The translations under genes were made by a program, and so were the position numbers. Shown here one piece after another: positions 1 to 10,819 of a DNA stretch of 64,000 nucleotides. The first letter of the stretch is position 1. Each line of letters opens with the position of its first letter. The DNA comes from Marchantia polymorpha subsp. ruderalis (Eukaryota; Streptophyta; Marchantiopsida; Marchantiales; Marchantiaceae): the NCBI GenBank assembly GCA_037833965.1, contig AP031355.1, forward strand, positions 19,989,501 through 20,053,500. The letters run 5' to 3'. The notes beneath the pieces were generated by a model, which saw only the letters and a program-made list of their open reading frames with translations, did not search any database and was not told the DNA's origin.

Positions 1-1892
1 TCTGCGGTTGAAGGTAGTACTATACGATTGTCATTCAAGTACCTTCTGGATTAAATGCAAGACCAGGTGTAACGAGAATTCCTGCTCTAGAGTTTTGGAG
101 AAATCTTGACTGGTTGGTCGTTCTTTTGCAGGGAAGTGGAAATTTAGAAGCCATTCAGATAATTAAGAAGTGTGGAGGCTCGCTAAAAGACTCTTTTCTT
201 GATGAAGGGTAATTTCCTGCAGACATTTCCTTCAGAGCATTGACCTTTTTAGGGTATATTACCTCTAGGTCGTATTGTGAGACTAGTCGCAGGAATGATC
301 TTATTTCCTGAAACAACAGGTTGTAATTTCATGACTTGTCGCTTGCAGTAGCTGTACATCTTCTATGCTTGCAATGAAACGTATATACCAATGCTGACTG
401 GCCTGGCCATGTACTCCACAGCTTTATCTTAGACAAGAAGATTGGTGTTGGCCAACCGAAACGTATCGAGAATGCCAACATCTTGGTAGCAAACACTGCT
501 ATGGACACGGACAAAATCAAGATTTACGGGGCCCGTGTGAGAGTGGACGCAATGTCCAAGGTAGCAGATATTGAAGCTGCTGAGAAGAACAAGATGAAAG
601 CGAAGGTGGAAAAGATTATAGCCCATGGTATCAACTGTTTTGTTAATAGACAGTTGATCTACAACTTCCCCGAGGAGCTTTTTGCAGACGCCGGAGTTAT
701 GGCAATCGAACATGCCGACTTCGATGGTATTGAGCGACTTGCTTTAGTAACCGGAGGTGAAATTACTTCAACTTTCGACAATCCTGAAGCTGTGAAACTT
801 GGGCACTGCAAACTTATTGAGGAGATTATGATTGGCGAGGACAAGCTTATTCACTTTTCAGGGGTGGAACTGGGTCAGGCTTGTACCATTGTGTTGAGAG
901 GAGCCAGGTAACAAGCTTTCTGTCATCTTTGTAATTTGCAGTTATGTATCGAATCTTATCCGTACTTCAGATTTTATCTTAACCACTTCCTACGGTGCTG
1001 GCGTAGTAAGGCTGTCACTGTAACAATTTTTCTGAGCTTCATAGTAAGCTACGTTTTATCTTTCAGATCCTCATAATGTCCTGCCTTTTTCTACAGCTCA
1101 CACGTACTGGACGAGGCAGAGAGATCCCTACATGATGCCCTGTGCGTGCTCGCATCTACAGTCAAAGATAGCAGGGTGGTTTGGGGTGGAGGATGGCCGG
1201 AAATGTTGATGGCCCGACAAGTTGACGAGCTTGCAAGAAAGACGCCGGGAAAGAAATCACTAGCTATCGAATCCTTCGCCGCAGCTTTGCGCGCCATCCC
1301 CTCTATCATTTGCGACAATGCTGGATTAGACAGTGCGGATTTGGTCTCACAGTTACGTGCAGCCCACTTTAGTGACGACAGTACGGCCGGTGTAGATGTG
1401 ATTACTGGCGCTGTGAGTAACTGAATGGCTTTCTTTCTTTATGTTAGAGGAGGACTCTTTTCTCTGTGTACAGTAAATCAGAGCGTCTATAATGAGTAGG
1501 CAGTGTTTTGAATTGAACTATCATAAGCGCTGCTGATAAGAAAGAGGAATCGAGGTCAACTTTTAGCCTGTCACAGATATGCAAGCTTAGCTGGAACTTG
1601 TGAATGATATGCAGATGTTATGAGCTCTGGTAGTCGTGTAATATATCTAGGAATATGTCTTGTCTAGAATCCCTGTAGACGAAGCTTGTTGCTTTGAGAG
1701 CGACGTAATTGCTAGCACTTATAACTCTATCATGGATTTGTGCAGGTCGGAGACATGGAAGCCCGAGGAATCTACGAGGCCTTCAAAGTGAAGCAGGCGG
1801 TTCTGCTCTCCGCGACCGAGGCCTCTGAAATGATTTTGCGAGTAGATGAGATCATTAAGTGTGCACCTAGGCAAAGAGAAGATAGAATGTAA
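1..1892 (+). CDS. CCT2: T-complex protein 1 subunit beta (CCT2), 3' part of gene
   Basis: This is one of eight paralogous subunits of the cytosolic CCT/TRiC chaperonin, which folds actin, tubulin and other proteins in an ATP-driven double ring. Five exons join in frame with GT/AG borders: <1-13, 132-208, 422-907, 1097-1412 and 1746-1892, with TAA at 1890-1892. The gene starts before the window. The exons read through family-typical blocks: [10 protein letters not shown] and [12 protein letters not shown], then the apical region with [31 protein letters not shown] and ALVTGGEI. The equatorial return follows with [19 protein letters not shown] and [19 protein letters not shown], ending in [10 protein letters not shown] and the basic EDRM tail. 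GGGWPE is the plant form of that motif as I recall it. No frameshift or internal stop is seen. The assignment is secure; only the N-terminal third is missing. Confidence 0.95.
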
Positions 1893-2664
1893 CAATATTA
1901 AACTTAAAAGCTGACATTGTAAAAGAGGATTTAGGGGTAGGCGGCTAGTTTTTTATGAGGCGGTTGTCAGCAATCATAATACAAGTTGGAACTTGCAATT
2001 CTTGGATCAATTTTGAAGATTTGTTTTAGAGGAAGTGCAGTTCCCCACCCGGAAGAAGCCAGTTACCCGTTGTGGCTCCCAGCTGTATCTGAAAGTCATC
2101 TGAGTGTGGGATGTAGCGGCGACTGTTTCCCCACTGGTTTGTTCAGGCCTATGGAAGCCATATTGTTTTTTGTTATGGCGCTGAGGATCTCAAGATCACT
2201 TTGGAGATCTGACCCCTTAATACAAATGTCTGTTCTCAAGTCATGAGGTCTGCATTTTTCATACATGTGACCTTGCGTCTATAAAAGATGGCGAGACCTT
2301 GCGCCTAATATGGGAGACGCTCTGATTAGTCGTTGGCATCGCGTCACAAGATATGCAGATGACCTGTGCTGTCCCCGGAGCTCTAGATTTGAACTCAGAA
2401 GCCAGTATTAAACCCAGAATTCTACAAGTTTAGCTTCGGAGTTATGTGAAAGACGTCTTGGACACCAACTTTTGGCTTCTGCTTCGACTTAGTAGGTAAT
2501 TGGTCACAGGAAATCATCCCTGCAGTCGTCCAAGGTGGTATAGTGTAAAGCATAAATATCACAGTATACATAGTATACAGATATCAAAGTACGAATATAT
2601 TGTTACCCTAAACCAGGCCTCCTAAGTAGAGTTGGAGTCACAACCTCAAAGGCCATGGCCCAGT

Positions 2665-2695
2665 AATGAGACATGCCCCCCGGGCATGTCTCATT
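2665..2695. repeat. Perfect 14-bp inverted repeat, 3-nt loop
   Basis: The left arm AATGAGACATGCCC (2665-2678) and right arm GGGCATGTCTCATT (2682-2695) are exact reverse complements separated by CCC. It lies about 0.8 kb downstream of CCT2. No U-tract follows, so it does not look like a terminator. Confidence 0.85.
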
Positions 2696-3379
2696 CGCGT
2701 TTTCCATGCGAGGCATGCCCGTATGTATGAACAGGTTTATACATATATTCAAGAGTCATAGTTCCAATGGGATAATTAAGAAAATAAAACTATTTAAAAT
2801 TGGCCGGGTTGATAGCGGTTTGCCAAAATTTCTGAAGGTGTTCCCTATTACATTCTTCGAATTCGTTCTGCACAAAGAATTATTTTCATCACGTAAATGC
2901 GAATTTTATTCCTGCCCACTATAAAGTTCACTTTTCCTTTTGTCTGCTTGCGTTTGAGTAGGGTTCTTTTTCTTCGAGTGTGGGTAATGTGCTTCTAAGG
3001 TCCAATTGGAAAATCAGAAGCATCGAAGTAAGATTACTTAGATATAGAACAAATATCTTAAAACATCCATGATTGATTCTAATGTGCTTTTAAATGACGT
3101 GATTTTAATGTAATCACTTCTATATAAGTACTCCTTTCTACAACAATAATCTCTCAAGTTGACAGATCTTTATATGTGAAATGAAGGTGACATGATTTAA
3201 TTCAACTTTCACATAATCCAATCTGTCATAATACATTTGGATCAATCAGATGTTCTATCAAGATCATCACAACATCCAAGCTGTGATGATATCTCTTCAG
3301 AGTCAGAAGATATGAGTTTCGTCAATAATACTAAATTTGGCATTACAGTAGGCTTAAGATTAATGTGTAATCACGTTTA

Positions 3380-4905
3380 TACAAAATCACCTATATGACT
3401 CTTTCAAAAGTCACTTCACATGACGATTGTCAGTGAAAATTCACTAAAGTAACGTAACACTAGGCATGGATATGGAATGGTATAAACGTCTAAGTAATTG
3501 GATGCATGTGTACACCTGCTATTTCTTAAGATCTTGATGGTTTGCAGTAGAAGAGTTTACGAAATAGAAGAATGAGTTAGTTCAAGTTAATTAATTTTGT
3601 ATTCAGAACTCTCGCTTGCATTTGTATACTTCCCTATTGTGGAATCATGACTTCTAGCTTGTCGCAATTACTTCTATGAATCCATAGTCAAGCTTTTCCC
3701 TTTAGTAGGGAGCTTCTCTTGACTCAAGAACATTAGTCACTTCCACGATACCTTGTCCAAATATACATCTAACTCATCTTTCAACTCATGTGAAAATGGA
3801 AGTGTAACCTCTATCATGACAGTTTTGAAAGTAGAAAGGGACTTCTGTACATTGTCTTCGTTTTTTTCATCCATATGATATTTCTTTTCGCTTGCTAACT
3901 TCTTGGTTTCACTCACCTCAAATGTTGACATAGTACGACTGGAAGTGTTTGGCTGTTCTCTCAGGAGAAGTCCATCTCCCTAACTACTCTTTCAGACAAT
4001 GGACTTGCACACTCTGAAATGGAATGAAATAAACGTCGAGTAGTTGAATGCATGTGTACTGCAACCTCTGTTTACTTCAGATGACTATGAAGCAGCTCAT
4101 CATGATTCTAAAAGGTTAGGAGTTCACCTCATGTCCATGTCTAAACACCCTCTCACACATTCTCTCTATTCATCACTCAAGTTCGCACACACATTGACAC
4201 TCCAAAATATTGAAAATCTCACTCTTTCACATGAACTCTCCAAACTTGCTTGAGAGTCTTTTCTCTAACATTCTATATATAGTACTTGAAAAGTTATCGT
4301 AGAATAAAATGATGATTCTAATCCAACTCAGTTTACAAAGATAAACTATAGTTCCCAATACGTGACAACATGTCATTGATTTACCTGAACCTTCTAGAAC
4401 TAGTATGAGCTATTGCAAAGCAATCAGAGTTAAATATAAATGAGAGACAACACAAAGGTTGCATTATCATCTTTGATGAATTTTATGTCATAATATGCAT
4501 AAAAAACATGACAGTTAAGATAGATTTGCAACCTTCTTCAGAGATACATTTTTGAAAGTCTCTTGCATTCAACCATTGAAACATTCACATGAAGACATAA
4601 GATGATTGAGTACAAGAACTTGTCTCATCATTGGAACTTATGGAGTGTTAGAGCTGATATGGTTATGTTATCATCAAGACATCCAAAACAATTGGGTATA
4701 GGCAGGACTCGAACGTGCCGCCCGGATCCATAGCTTGGAAAACTCTTGCATTGAACTACTGGATCTGATTGAAATATTGTCATGATCAACTTATATTACT
4801 CTTATAGACATCACTTATCATATGACATTTGTTAGTGAAAATTCATAACACTAGGCATGGATATGAAATTGGATAAACGACAAGTAGCCAGATGCATGTG
4901 TAGAC
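3380..4905 (+). repeat. Three degenerate direct copies of a short intergenic repeat
   Basis: Copies lie at about 3422-3515, 4010-4057 and 4824-4905. The first and third share TAACACTAGGCATGGATATG, then a diverged ATAAACG...AAGTA...GATGCATGTGTA block, and similarity extends left into AGTGAAAATTCA. The middle copy keeps only GGAATGAAATAAACG...GCATGTGTAC. The spacings are irregular, so this is a dispersed local repeat, not a satellite. Its family is unknown. Confidence 0.55.
4693..4767 (-). pseudogene. tRNA-like relic, anticodon TCC (Gly-like)
   Basis: On the minus strand the segment has an A-box-like TAGTTCAATGC, an anticodon-loop-like TTTCCAA and a B-box-like CGTTCGAGTCC, in the order and spacing of a tRNA, followed by a CCCA-like end. 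The 5' acceptor strand cannot be found and the T stem has a mismatch, so it is not a working tRNA. It could be a decayed nuclear tRNA-Gly, an organelle-derived copy, or the head of a tRNA-derived SINE. No SINE tail was recognised. Confidence 0.35.
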
Positions 4906-5532
4906 TTTATGTTTCTTAAAATTGATTTTAATGTAATCTTTTAATATTTGAATCTTGAGTTTTAATTCTTTTGAACAAATCATATTAGTGTAGCATTGAT
5001 GCAAAAAGTGTTTTTAGAGAGTGGCAGTACCATTGAGTTTGTATCATTGAGTTGTGAAATTTTTTTGAATCAGATATAAGCTAGCAAAAAGTAGCAACGT
5101 TTAACAAGTTTGAGAATGAACTATTTTATCTCATCATCTAATATGGATTCATTGTCTGTCCAAGTGGAAGTTGAAAGCGCAGCAAGAATGTCATCATCGC
5201 CATAACCGATATACAAACATCAAACAAAGATATCATAGACAGAGTAGAAGGCCTTTTTACAATGTTCACACATTGCACGAGGAGCTCGATCACAAGTCTA
5301 CCAAATTGAAATATCATGTATTGAATCAATGTACTTTGATATCTGAACGTAGAATTGAGTACATTCGTATTGTAAAGAGATCTTCAGAGATGCGACGAAC
5401 CTCAATGCAATCATCAATTGAGTCACAATTAGGGTTAATGACACAACAAGTTTATTTGTTGTAGCACCAACATCAACGTTTACCAAATTTTTTTATCCGC
5501 CATTGAATACAAAAGTATAAAAAAAATAACAT

Positions 5533-5853
5533 TTGCAATTTTTAGACTTCTTTGTTACATCTAACAATGAAGTCTATGTGTGTTCCAACAAAAAACTTGT
5601 AATGTTCATCCGTGATCTCAATCCAAGCAACATCGTTTTCTCAAGAAGAGTCATGACTAATCAACTATTACAAAAGAGATATAACAAGTGTTTGCTAGAG
5701 CTTGAAGATCAACTCAAGTACGTTAGCAATGTGGCTCTAATAATAAATAGAAGTGAAGATGTTTTCAACAACTCGATCTATGCTATGATTGACATCATCA
5801 ACACAAAACAATGGATCTTTGACATAATACACTTTATATATAGATCAAAATAA
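5533..5853 (+). pseudogene. Possible hAT-like transposase fragment
   Basis: A 106-codon ORF contains LLELEDQLKYVSNVALIIN followed by FNNSIYAMIDIINTKQWIFD. This loosely recalls the stretch of DUF659/hAT-type transposases where a 'D-G-W-T' core precedes 'N-S-I-Y-A', but the core itself is replaced by RSEDVF. The upstream ORF at 5171-5464 is in another frame and is not recognised. This is weak family resemblance only; the segment could equally be unrelated AT-rich sequence. Confidence 0.2.
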
Positions 5854-6133
5854 AATGTGTTGCAACAACAATTGAATTTGTCAACTAACAAAAGTTTTCA
5901 TTTATTTTTCAAAAGAAATCATTGACTTTGTATCGGATAATACAACTATCATGATTGAATTCATAGCTTCGTCACATCTATCTCCTGTGCTCAATTCAAC
6001 CTGGTGGACTTGGAAGCATCAAATCGCCTCGCTGGACGCACCTGCAAGCCACAATCTTCCACATCAAAGCATCAACACAAATTCATTTCAACAAAGCATA
6101 TCAAATCTCAATTCTTGGAATCCTTTGACAACA

Positions 6134-6557
6134 ATGAGATCAACATAGAGAAATTTGATGGCATTGGAGATTTTTGCATCTGGCGTCAAAAAATCTCAGC
6201 TGTCCTTGCCCAACAAAGATTGCTGAGTGTCATATCCGACCTAGTGCTATGACTTGAAGGTATTCTCCAAGATCAAAGAGAAAAATTTCTGAAACGGCTA
6301 TGGATACAATAATTTTTCACCTTTTGATTCAATTATTTGTCTTAATGAGAATCAACATAGAGAAATTTGATGACATTGGAGATTTTTGCATCTGACGTCA
6401 AAAAATCTCAACTCTCCTTGCCCAACAGAGATTGCTGAGGTTCATCTCCGACCTAGTGTTATGGCTTGAAGATATTTTCCAACATTAAAGAGAAAAAATG
6501 TCTGAAACTGCTATGGATACAATAATTTTTTACCTGTTTGATTCAATTCTTCGTCTT
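6134..6557 (+). repeat. Tandem duplication, about 212 bp, in copia gag
   Basis: The block starting at the end of ACAATGAGAT (about 6134) recurs at about 6346 after a near-identical stretch: CAACATAGAGAAATTTGATG at 6141 matches 6353. Copies differ by scattered substitutions and small indels, and both then carry GGATACAATAATTTTT. The duplication post-dates or accompanied the decay of the element. Confidence 0.7.
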
Positions 6558-6750
6558 ATTAACAGAAAAGACACACCAGCAAAGGTGTGAAAGGATCATC
6601 TCCGACCTAGTGTTATGGCTTGAAGATATTTTCCAAGATTAAAGAGAAAAAATGTCTGAAACGGCTATGGATACAATAATTTTTTACCTGTTTGATTCAA
6701 TTCTTCGTCTTATTGACAGAAAAGACACACCAGCAAAGGTGTGAAAGAAG
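6443..6750 (+). repeat. Tandem duplication, period 154 bp, in copia gag
   Basis: CATCTCCGACCTAGTGTTAT begins at 6443 and again at 6597. The two units run to GGTGTGAAAG with only a few differences (for example AACATTAAAG versus AAGATTAAAG). The low divergence marks it as younger than the 212-bp duplication that overlaps it. Confidence 0.85.
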
Positions 6751-7921
6751 CTTGAAGAGATGTTTCAATCTCAATTTCTCTCCAACAAGATCTACTTTAA
6801 GAAAAGGCTATTTGGGTTTAAAATGGACGAGACAAAATCATCGAAAGTCAACATAGACGAGTTCTTGAAGATTACCATTGAGCTCAACCACAAGAATAAG
6901 ACAATCATTATTTTCAATTCTTTTCTCGAAGCATACATGGAGGTGAAATCATCAATCAAATATGGAAGTTCATTAATTATCATAGATGAAGTGATATTCA
7001 CGCTCAAACCCAAAGACTTGGAAATTAGAGCAGATAAGAAAACCTCTGGAGATGACAAAAATCACATGGCTTGTGGCAAACAACATCGCAAGAACATAGA
7101 TGGAAGCAATTTCAAGCCCAAGAACCATGGCAAATTTACAAAGATCAACCATCAAAGTACTCACTCCAACGCTGACAAGAATTGCTTCTATTGTAACAAG
7201 ATGTATCATATCAAGAAAGATTATTACTCATGTATCAAGAAAAACAAGTAGAATCAAGCTAGCACATCACAAGGTCACCAAGATTCAGCAAACTTTGATG
7301 ATGGCTACAACAATGATAAAGTTATCGTGGCATTTGAAAAGCTCAAGGCCTTAAGGTGGATCCTTGACTCTGGTTGCATCTATCATATGACACACAACAA
7401 GCATTGACTGTGGGACTATCAAGAACTCAATGAAGGGAAGGTAATAATGGGAAACAATCATTCTTGTTCAGTGGCTGGTATAGGATTTGTTAGCATTAAG
7501 ATGTCTCATGCTGTTGTGAGAATTCTTGAAAATGTTAGATGGGTAGCTGAATTGTCTAGAAACCTGATCTTTATTGCCATTCTTGATGACTTGGGTTATA
7601 CTAACAAGATAGAGCAATGCTCTATGTATATTGCAAAAGGTGCTACTATTTTGAAGTGTATCAAGATAGATTGTCTCAATTATCTCATCGGAGAGACTTT
7701 CCATGGAGTTGCGTTAGTTCTCACTCTCCAAAACGACAACAAAGCTACACTCTAGCACCGAATGCTCGCCCATCTTAGTGAGAAGAATCTACAACTGATG
7801 AGCAACCAAAATTTGCTAGGAAAGTACAAAGTTAGCAAACTTGATTTTTGCGAGCATTGCATTTTGGTAAAGCAACACAGGCAGAAATTCCCAATTGTAA
7901 AGCACACGTCTACACAAGTAC

Positions 7922-7961
7922 TTGAGTACATTTACTCACAAATTTGAGTAAATGTACTCAA
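7922..7961. repeat. Perfect 17-bp inverted repeat inside copia integrase
   Basis: Arms TTGAGTACATTTACTCA (7922-7938) and its exact reverse complement (7945-7961) are separated by CAAATT. The left arm is part of the integrase reading VLEYI, where copia proteins usually continue with HSD-W-G. The right arm replaces that coding sequence and brings a stop. This points to an inverted copy of the left arm. Confidence 0.9.
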
Positions 7962-8080
7962 ATTGTGTAATGTGTAAACTGTCAAGAACAGCAACACATG
8001 GCGGTAAACTCTATTTATTATCTATTATTGATGACTTTTCTAGAAAAATTGAATATATTTGTTAAAACACAAAAATCATA

Positions 8081-8366
8081 CTTTTGAGAAATTAAAAGAG
8101 TGGAAAATTCTGGTTGAAAATCTGACAGACAAAAAGTTTATTACTTTGAGAATGAATAATGATATTGAGTTTTGTAATGATGAGTTTGATCAATTTTGTG
8201 CCAATGAGGCTTTTGAAAATTTTTGTGCCAATTAGGCTTTTGAGAAATTAAAAGAATGTAAAATTCTAGTTGAAAATCTAATTGAAAAAAAGATTAATAC
8301 TTTAAGAACAAATAATGATCTTGAGTTTTGTAATGCTGAGTTTGATCAATTTTGTGCCAATGAGAG
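8081..8366 (+). repeat. Tandem duplication, period 156 bp, in copia integrase core
   Basis: CTTTTGAGAAATTAAAAGA starts at 8081 and again at 8237. Both copies continue through AATAATGAT..TTGAGTTTTG to TTTGATCAATTTTGTGCCAA. Divergence is around a tenth by eye, so the duplication is old relative to the 154-bp one in gag. Confidence 0.8.
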
Positions 8367-9189
8367 TAATTGAAACGCATAAAACCGTGACACTAACACT
8401 CAGCAAAATGGAGTTGCTGAGAGAATAAACAGTTGATTACTGAACAAGGCAAGAAGCATGCTATTCAATTCCGGGTTGGCTAAGTCTTTTTGCGGTAAGG
8501 TTATGGTCACAACGGCATATCTTGTGAACGTATGCCCTTCAAGTGCCATTGAATTCAAAACACTAGAAGAAAAATGGAGTTCAAAGCCATCCGATCTCAA
8601 TCATTTGAGAATGTTTGGATGCTTTGACTATGTTTATCAAAGTCAAAGCACATTGAAGCTAGGAGCCATCAAATGCGTGTTCCTTGACTATCCACATAGT
8701 ACCAAAGGGTATCGGCTGTGGATAAGGGAAGGAAATGGTTTGAAAATTATCAATAGTAAAGACGTGATATTTGATGAGACTAAGTTTCTTTGTCAATCAT
8801 GGACTGATCCAAATTCTAGTGTTGTGAGTGTCCATAACCCTGCATAAACTTTAGAAATAATTATTCAGGTAGAGCCAGCTGTTCATGTCACTTCTCCACA
8901 AGCTCAAGGCCAAAACACTTGGAGTGATCATGAAGATGAGAACATGCAAGCTCCAGATCAGGTCACTGAACCAAGCGATTATAATGATCAGGAGCAAGGC
9001 AACTACAAACAAGAGATGACAAGCCACAACAACTCAGAGCAATTTCAACAACAACATGATTACTTTTTGACCAAGGACAAAGAAATGAGGGTGTCAAGAC
9101 CTCCACACAGATATGGCTTCTCCGCATACTCTGAAATCCTTGCCTATCCATGCACATCAGCCTTGGAGATTCAAATGAAAGAACCTCTC

Positions 9190-10710
9190 TAAGATGAAGA
9201 TCCTGTTGCTGGATCAGACTCAGAAAAATGGAAGTAAGCCATGAGAGAAGAGATGAAGTTGCTGTATAGGAACAAAATCTGGAACATAATTCCAAGACCT
9301 AAGAATCAAAAGTTAGAGACATGTCGATGGTTTTACAAGATCAAAGAAGACGTGATCAATTTTGACAAGCCTCGATTCAAGTTCAGGCTAGTGGCAAAAG
9401 GCTTCACATAGATTGAAAAAGTAGACTATAATGAAATTTTTGCACTTGTGATAAAATACAAGACTTTAAGTATTATACTTGCACTTGTGGTTCAGTATTA
9501 TTTGGAATTACAACAAATGAACGTGAAAACAATGCTATTCTATGGCAACCTGGAATAAGTGATTTACATGGAGTAGCCAGCAGTATATGACGAGCAGAAA
9601 AGCAAAGACATGATGTGTCTATAAAAGAAATCGCTGTATGATTTGAAGCGATCACCACGTCAATGCTACAAGCTTTTTGATACATTTATGCTTGAGAAAA
9701 GATAGAACATGAGTTCTTATGACTCATGCTTGTTTTTCAAAGGTCATGAAGTACTGAAAAGCATCTACTCTTGTATGTAGACAATATGTTACTGATCAGC
9801 GGCTCAACTTCAAAGATATCAGAACTCAAGAAAATTTTGAGCAAATAGTTTGATATGAAAGATTTACCTGATTCTACGAGAGTCCATGGAATTAGAATCA
9901 TCGGAGATAATAAAAATGATTCATTGGCATTGTCAAAGGATGGCTATTTGGAGAAGCTAGTTCACAAATTTGCCATGAAAAATGCAAAGCAAGTGAGTCA
10001 AATCTTTGGCAAATCATTTCATCCATTTTGCAAGTCAATGCCCTAAGTGAGCATCAGCAAAGCAATCAATGGAAGATGTTCCATATTCAAGTGCAGTCGG
10101 CTCAATCATGTACACTATGGTGTTTTCAAGACCTGATATTGTCCATGCCATTAGTGTTACTAGCAGGTACATATCAAATCCTGGCAAGTAACATTGGTTG
10201 TCTATGAAGCATCTACTAAGGTACTTGATTGATTGAAGTTACACTTGGTTTGGTGTATTGCAAAAGAGCTAGTTCAGTTCTAGTGAAAGATTATGTAGAC
10301 TGTGACTACGCAGGGATAAAAACAACTAGAAATCTACTACAACTTATCAATTCTTGATCAACAGCAATTGCGTGAGCTGGAAGTCATAGTTACAGCCTGT
10401 TGTGACTTAATCCACAGTAGAGACATAGTATATTGCTGCCACTAAGGTAGTGAAAGAAGACATGTGGATTCAAGGCCTGCTGAAAGAGTTACATGTGTTC
10501 CAAGGTATAACAACTCTCTTCTCCGATAGCCAAAGTGCAATCCATTTGTGCAAAAATCCAGTGTTTCACGACAGAACAAAGCACGTTGACATCAAGTACC
10601 ACTTTATAAGAGAAAAGATCGACAATATCAATATCAATATTGCAAAAATCAACAGTGATGACAACCTGACAGACTGTGGCATTAAAGTGGTAACTTTGGG
10701 AAAGTTTTGA
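9190..10710 (+). pseudogene. Copia reverse transcriptase and RNase H remnant
   Basis: Conserved RT pieces are readable across frames: EEMKLLYRNKIWNIIPRP, FKFRLVAKGFT and KKSLYDLKRSPRQCYK. The catalytic YVDD is YVDN at 9774-9785, so an essential Asp is lost, and several stop codons interrupt the domain. RNase H follows with YIAATKVVKEDMWIQGLLKE (about 10430-10495), FSDSQSAIHLCKNPVFHDRT and HVDIKYHFIREKI, ending TKVVTLGKF-like at 10706. The product would be inactive. Confidence 0.85.
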
Positions 10711-10805
10711 TTATGTCTGATGCTTCTTGGAGTTGATGCTACGTGACTTAGCAAAAATTGACGAGGACCAAGTTCGAGTATAGATGACCAAGATCAAAAC
10801 TGAAG

Positions 10806-10819
10806 ATTGAGGTGGAGAT
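10806..10819 (+). other. Copia polypurine tract
   Basis: TTGAGGTGGAGAT immediately precedes a TGTGAG LTR start. This is the usual plant copia plus-strand primer position and composition. Confidence 0.65.

Larger units (their letters stand above)
1893..5950. other. Intergenic, AT-rich, with degenerate repeats
   Basis: No host gene is supported here. The stretch holds a 14-bp perfect hairpin at 2665-2695, three degenerate copies of a short repeat between about 3380 and 4905, a tRNA-like relic at 4693-4767 and a possible transposase scrap at 5533-5853. Short ORFs (for example 2673-2924 and 3737-3931 minus) show no recognisable domain and are AT-biased. Confidence 0.6.
6004..7250 (+). pseudogene. 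Copia gag remnant
   Basis: The region around 6141-6230 reads EKFDGIGDFCIWRQKISAVL, typical of plant copia Gag (UBN2-type). The segment 6823-7249 continues with the C-terminal half and ends in a zinc knuckle, CFYCNKMYHIKKDY. The last Cys of the CX2CX4HX4C pattern is replaced by Tyr, so the knuckle is broken. Two tandem duplications interrupt the gene between 6134 and 6750. Stop codons and shifts separate the pieces. Confidence 0.8.
7345..8850 (+). pseudogene. Copia protease and integrase remnant
   Basis: WILDSGC at about 7357-7377 is the aspartic protease active site (DSG at 7366-7374). The integrase zinc finger follows at about 7757-7890, with HRMLAHLSEKN then CEHC giving the HHCC pattern. 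The catalytic core is split. SRTATHGGKLYLLSIIDDFS (about 7979-8045) sits after a hairpin, the core is then tandemly duplicated (8081-8366), and the distal part resumes at about 8400-8846 with NGVAERIN and LVNVCPSSAIEFKT-like sequence. Stops and shifts are frequent. Confidence 0.8.
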
